This document shows positions 5,255-6,256 of a stretch of DNA of 6,256 nucleotides, piece by piece. Every line of letters starts with the position of its first letter. The first letter of the stretch is position 1. The notes below the pieces were generated by a model. It made no database searches, was not told the DNA's origin, and was given only the letters and a program-made list of their open reading frames with translations. Where the stretch lies: NCBI GenBank assembly GCA_012032975.1, contig JAAUPU010000192.1, positions 1-6,256 on the forward strand, in the 5' to 3' direction. Both the position numbers and the translations under genes were made by a program. This DNA comes from Caldilineaceae bacterium. Its GTDB lineage: Bacteria; Chloroflexota; Anaerolineae; Caldilineales; Caldilineaceae.

Positions 5255-6256
5255 CTACACCTGCGGCTTGATGGCCAACATCCGCAGCCCGTTCAGGACC
5301 ACGATCAGGGTGCTGCCCTCGTGACCGACCACGCCCAGCGGCAAGGGCATCACAAAACCGGGAACAAGGAGGGGTCCAAGAATGGTGGCCGAAACCAAGA
5401 GCACAATGACGCTCACGGAAAAGATCACGTTTTGGCGGACGATGCGCGTGGCGCTTCGGCCCAGGCGCAGCGTGAAGGGCAACTTGTTGAGGTCGCTGGC
5501 CATCAGCACCACATCGGCGGTCTCCAGCGCCACATCGGTCCCGCCGGCGCCCATCGCGATCCCGACCGAAGCGGTGGCCAACGCCGGAGCATCGTTGACG
5601 CCGTCGCCGACCATGGCTGTGTTGCTTTCGCCCACGATCTTGCGGATGATTCTGACCTTCTCCTCGGGCAGCAGGCTGCTGTACACTTCGTCGATGCCCG
5701 CTTCTTTGGCAATGTAATTGGCCGACTGCTTGTTGTCGCCTGTGAGCATGGCGATCCGTTTGACACCCTCAGAGCGGAGGCGGGCGATGGCATCGGCTGC
5801 CTCTGGGCGCAAGGTGTCGGCCACGGCGATGAAGCCAACCAACTCCCAATCGCGGTCTGCCCCAGGTGTCCTCGACTGTGCTGCGCCGCACCACCAACAT
5901 CACCGTCTTGCCCTGCTTCTGCAACGCCTCGCCGATCAGACGGATCACCGGCGAGAAGTCCATGTCTTCAGAGGCAAAGAGCCGGTCGTTGCCGATCAAG
6001 ACTGTCTCCACATATTCTGCGCGCTGGAAGGTCGCCTCGATCCCATGGCCGGCGATCGCATGGAACCCGGCTGGCTGTTCCAGTTCGATGCCCGCCTCGC
6101 GTGCGGCCTGGATGATGGCGGCGCCGATGTGGTGCTCGCTATGCATCTCCGCACTGCCGGCCAGACGCAGCACATCCTCTCTGGAATGGCCGGTCAACGG
6201 TGAATGTTCGTCACCACTGGCTGGCCGTGGGTCAACGTGCCGGTCTTGTCAAAGGC
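5255..6256 (-). CDS. P1B-type heavy-metal-transporting ATPase, C-terminal half, with one -1 and one +1 frameshift; N-terminus outside window
   Basis: Reading from the window edge, the phosphorylation motif DKTGTLT comes first (window residues 3-9; D3 is the phosphorylated Asp). Then come SEHH (40-43, usually SEHP), GHGI of the nucleotide-binding domain, MLTGDN, GDGVNDAPA and two membrane segments. The last segment contains GHEGSTLIVVLNGLR. An HEG[GS]T motif in the last helix is, from family knowledge, typical of the P1B-4 subgroup (Co/Zn/Fe exporters). The first metal motif, SPC or CPC, lies outside the window, so the metal is unproven. The protein pumps metal ions across the inner membrane using ATP. 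As written the frame breaks twice. One base is missing near 6198-6200, where a stop appears at 6194-6196. One extra base sits in the C run 5860-5863, where TW should run straight into ADRDWELVGF. Corrected, 333 residues are read without a stop to the TAG at 5255-5257. Confidence 0.9.

Noticed and set aside
5195..6115. 306-residue open frame on the + strand antisense to the ATPase
   Set aside because: It lies wholly over the ATPase, whose motifs are unmistakable. The product is rich in His, Gln, Arg and Ala, typical of an antisense shadow in GC-rich DNA, and shows no recognised domain.

Overview
The window is a 6.3 kb piece of a bacterial chromosome of fairly high GC (about 60-65% in most genes by hand count of sample lines). 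It has six protein genes, two of them cut by the window edges. No RNA gene, transposase, integrase, CRISPR array or phage gene is visible. The gene families are widespread and do not fix the taxon. The two intergenic repeats, built from 'cttcgtg'/'ccacgaag' and 'aatctgt'/'acagatt' words, remind me of repeats common in environmental Chloroflexota genomes. That is a weak inference from memory, not a match I could run.

Left half (1-3112) looks like a small-molecule catabolic locus with intact genes. It holds the C-terminal part of an enolase-superfamily enzyme of the mandelate racemase type (+). This converges on an SDR oxidoreductase (-), with a long inverted repeat between their 3' ends. The SDR is divergent from a D-threonine aldolase / D-serine dehydratase-like PLP enzyme (+). 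The 200-bp divergent spacer carries a 15-bp palindrome (2000-2014) that overlaps a good -10 hexamer upstream of the PLP enzyme. A sugar-acid dehydratase, an NAD(H)-type SDR and a PLP lyase would fit breakdown of a hydroxy acid or hydroxy amino acid. The substrate cannot be read from the sequence.

Right half (3109-6256) holds three further genes, all with broken frames as written. A class I SAM methyltransferase overlaps the PLP gene by ATGA and has two +1 shifts. A solitary beta-class DNA methyltransferase (-) is visibly AT-richer than its neighbours and has two -1 shifts. The C-terminal half of a P1B-type metal-transporting ATPase (-) has one +1 and one -1 shift. When the six single-base indels are undone, all three proteins read through with family motifs in the right order. 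Five of the six sites lie in mononucleotide runs of 3-5 bases and the sixth is next to a CC pair. The simplest reading is homopolymer error in the sequence or assembly, not gene decay, so these genes may be intact in the organism. A perfect 20-bp-stem inverted repeat lies between the DNA methyltransferase and the ATPase.

I do not see a clearly new multi-gene system. The points most worth checking are the clustered homopolymer frameshifts, the operator-like palindrome, the two intergenic hairpins of parallel design, and the orphan low-GC DNA methyltransferase.
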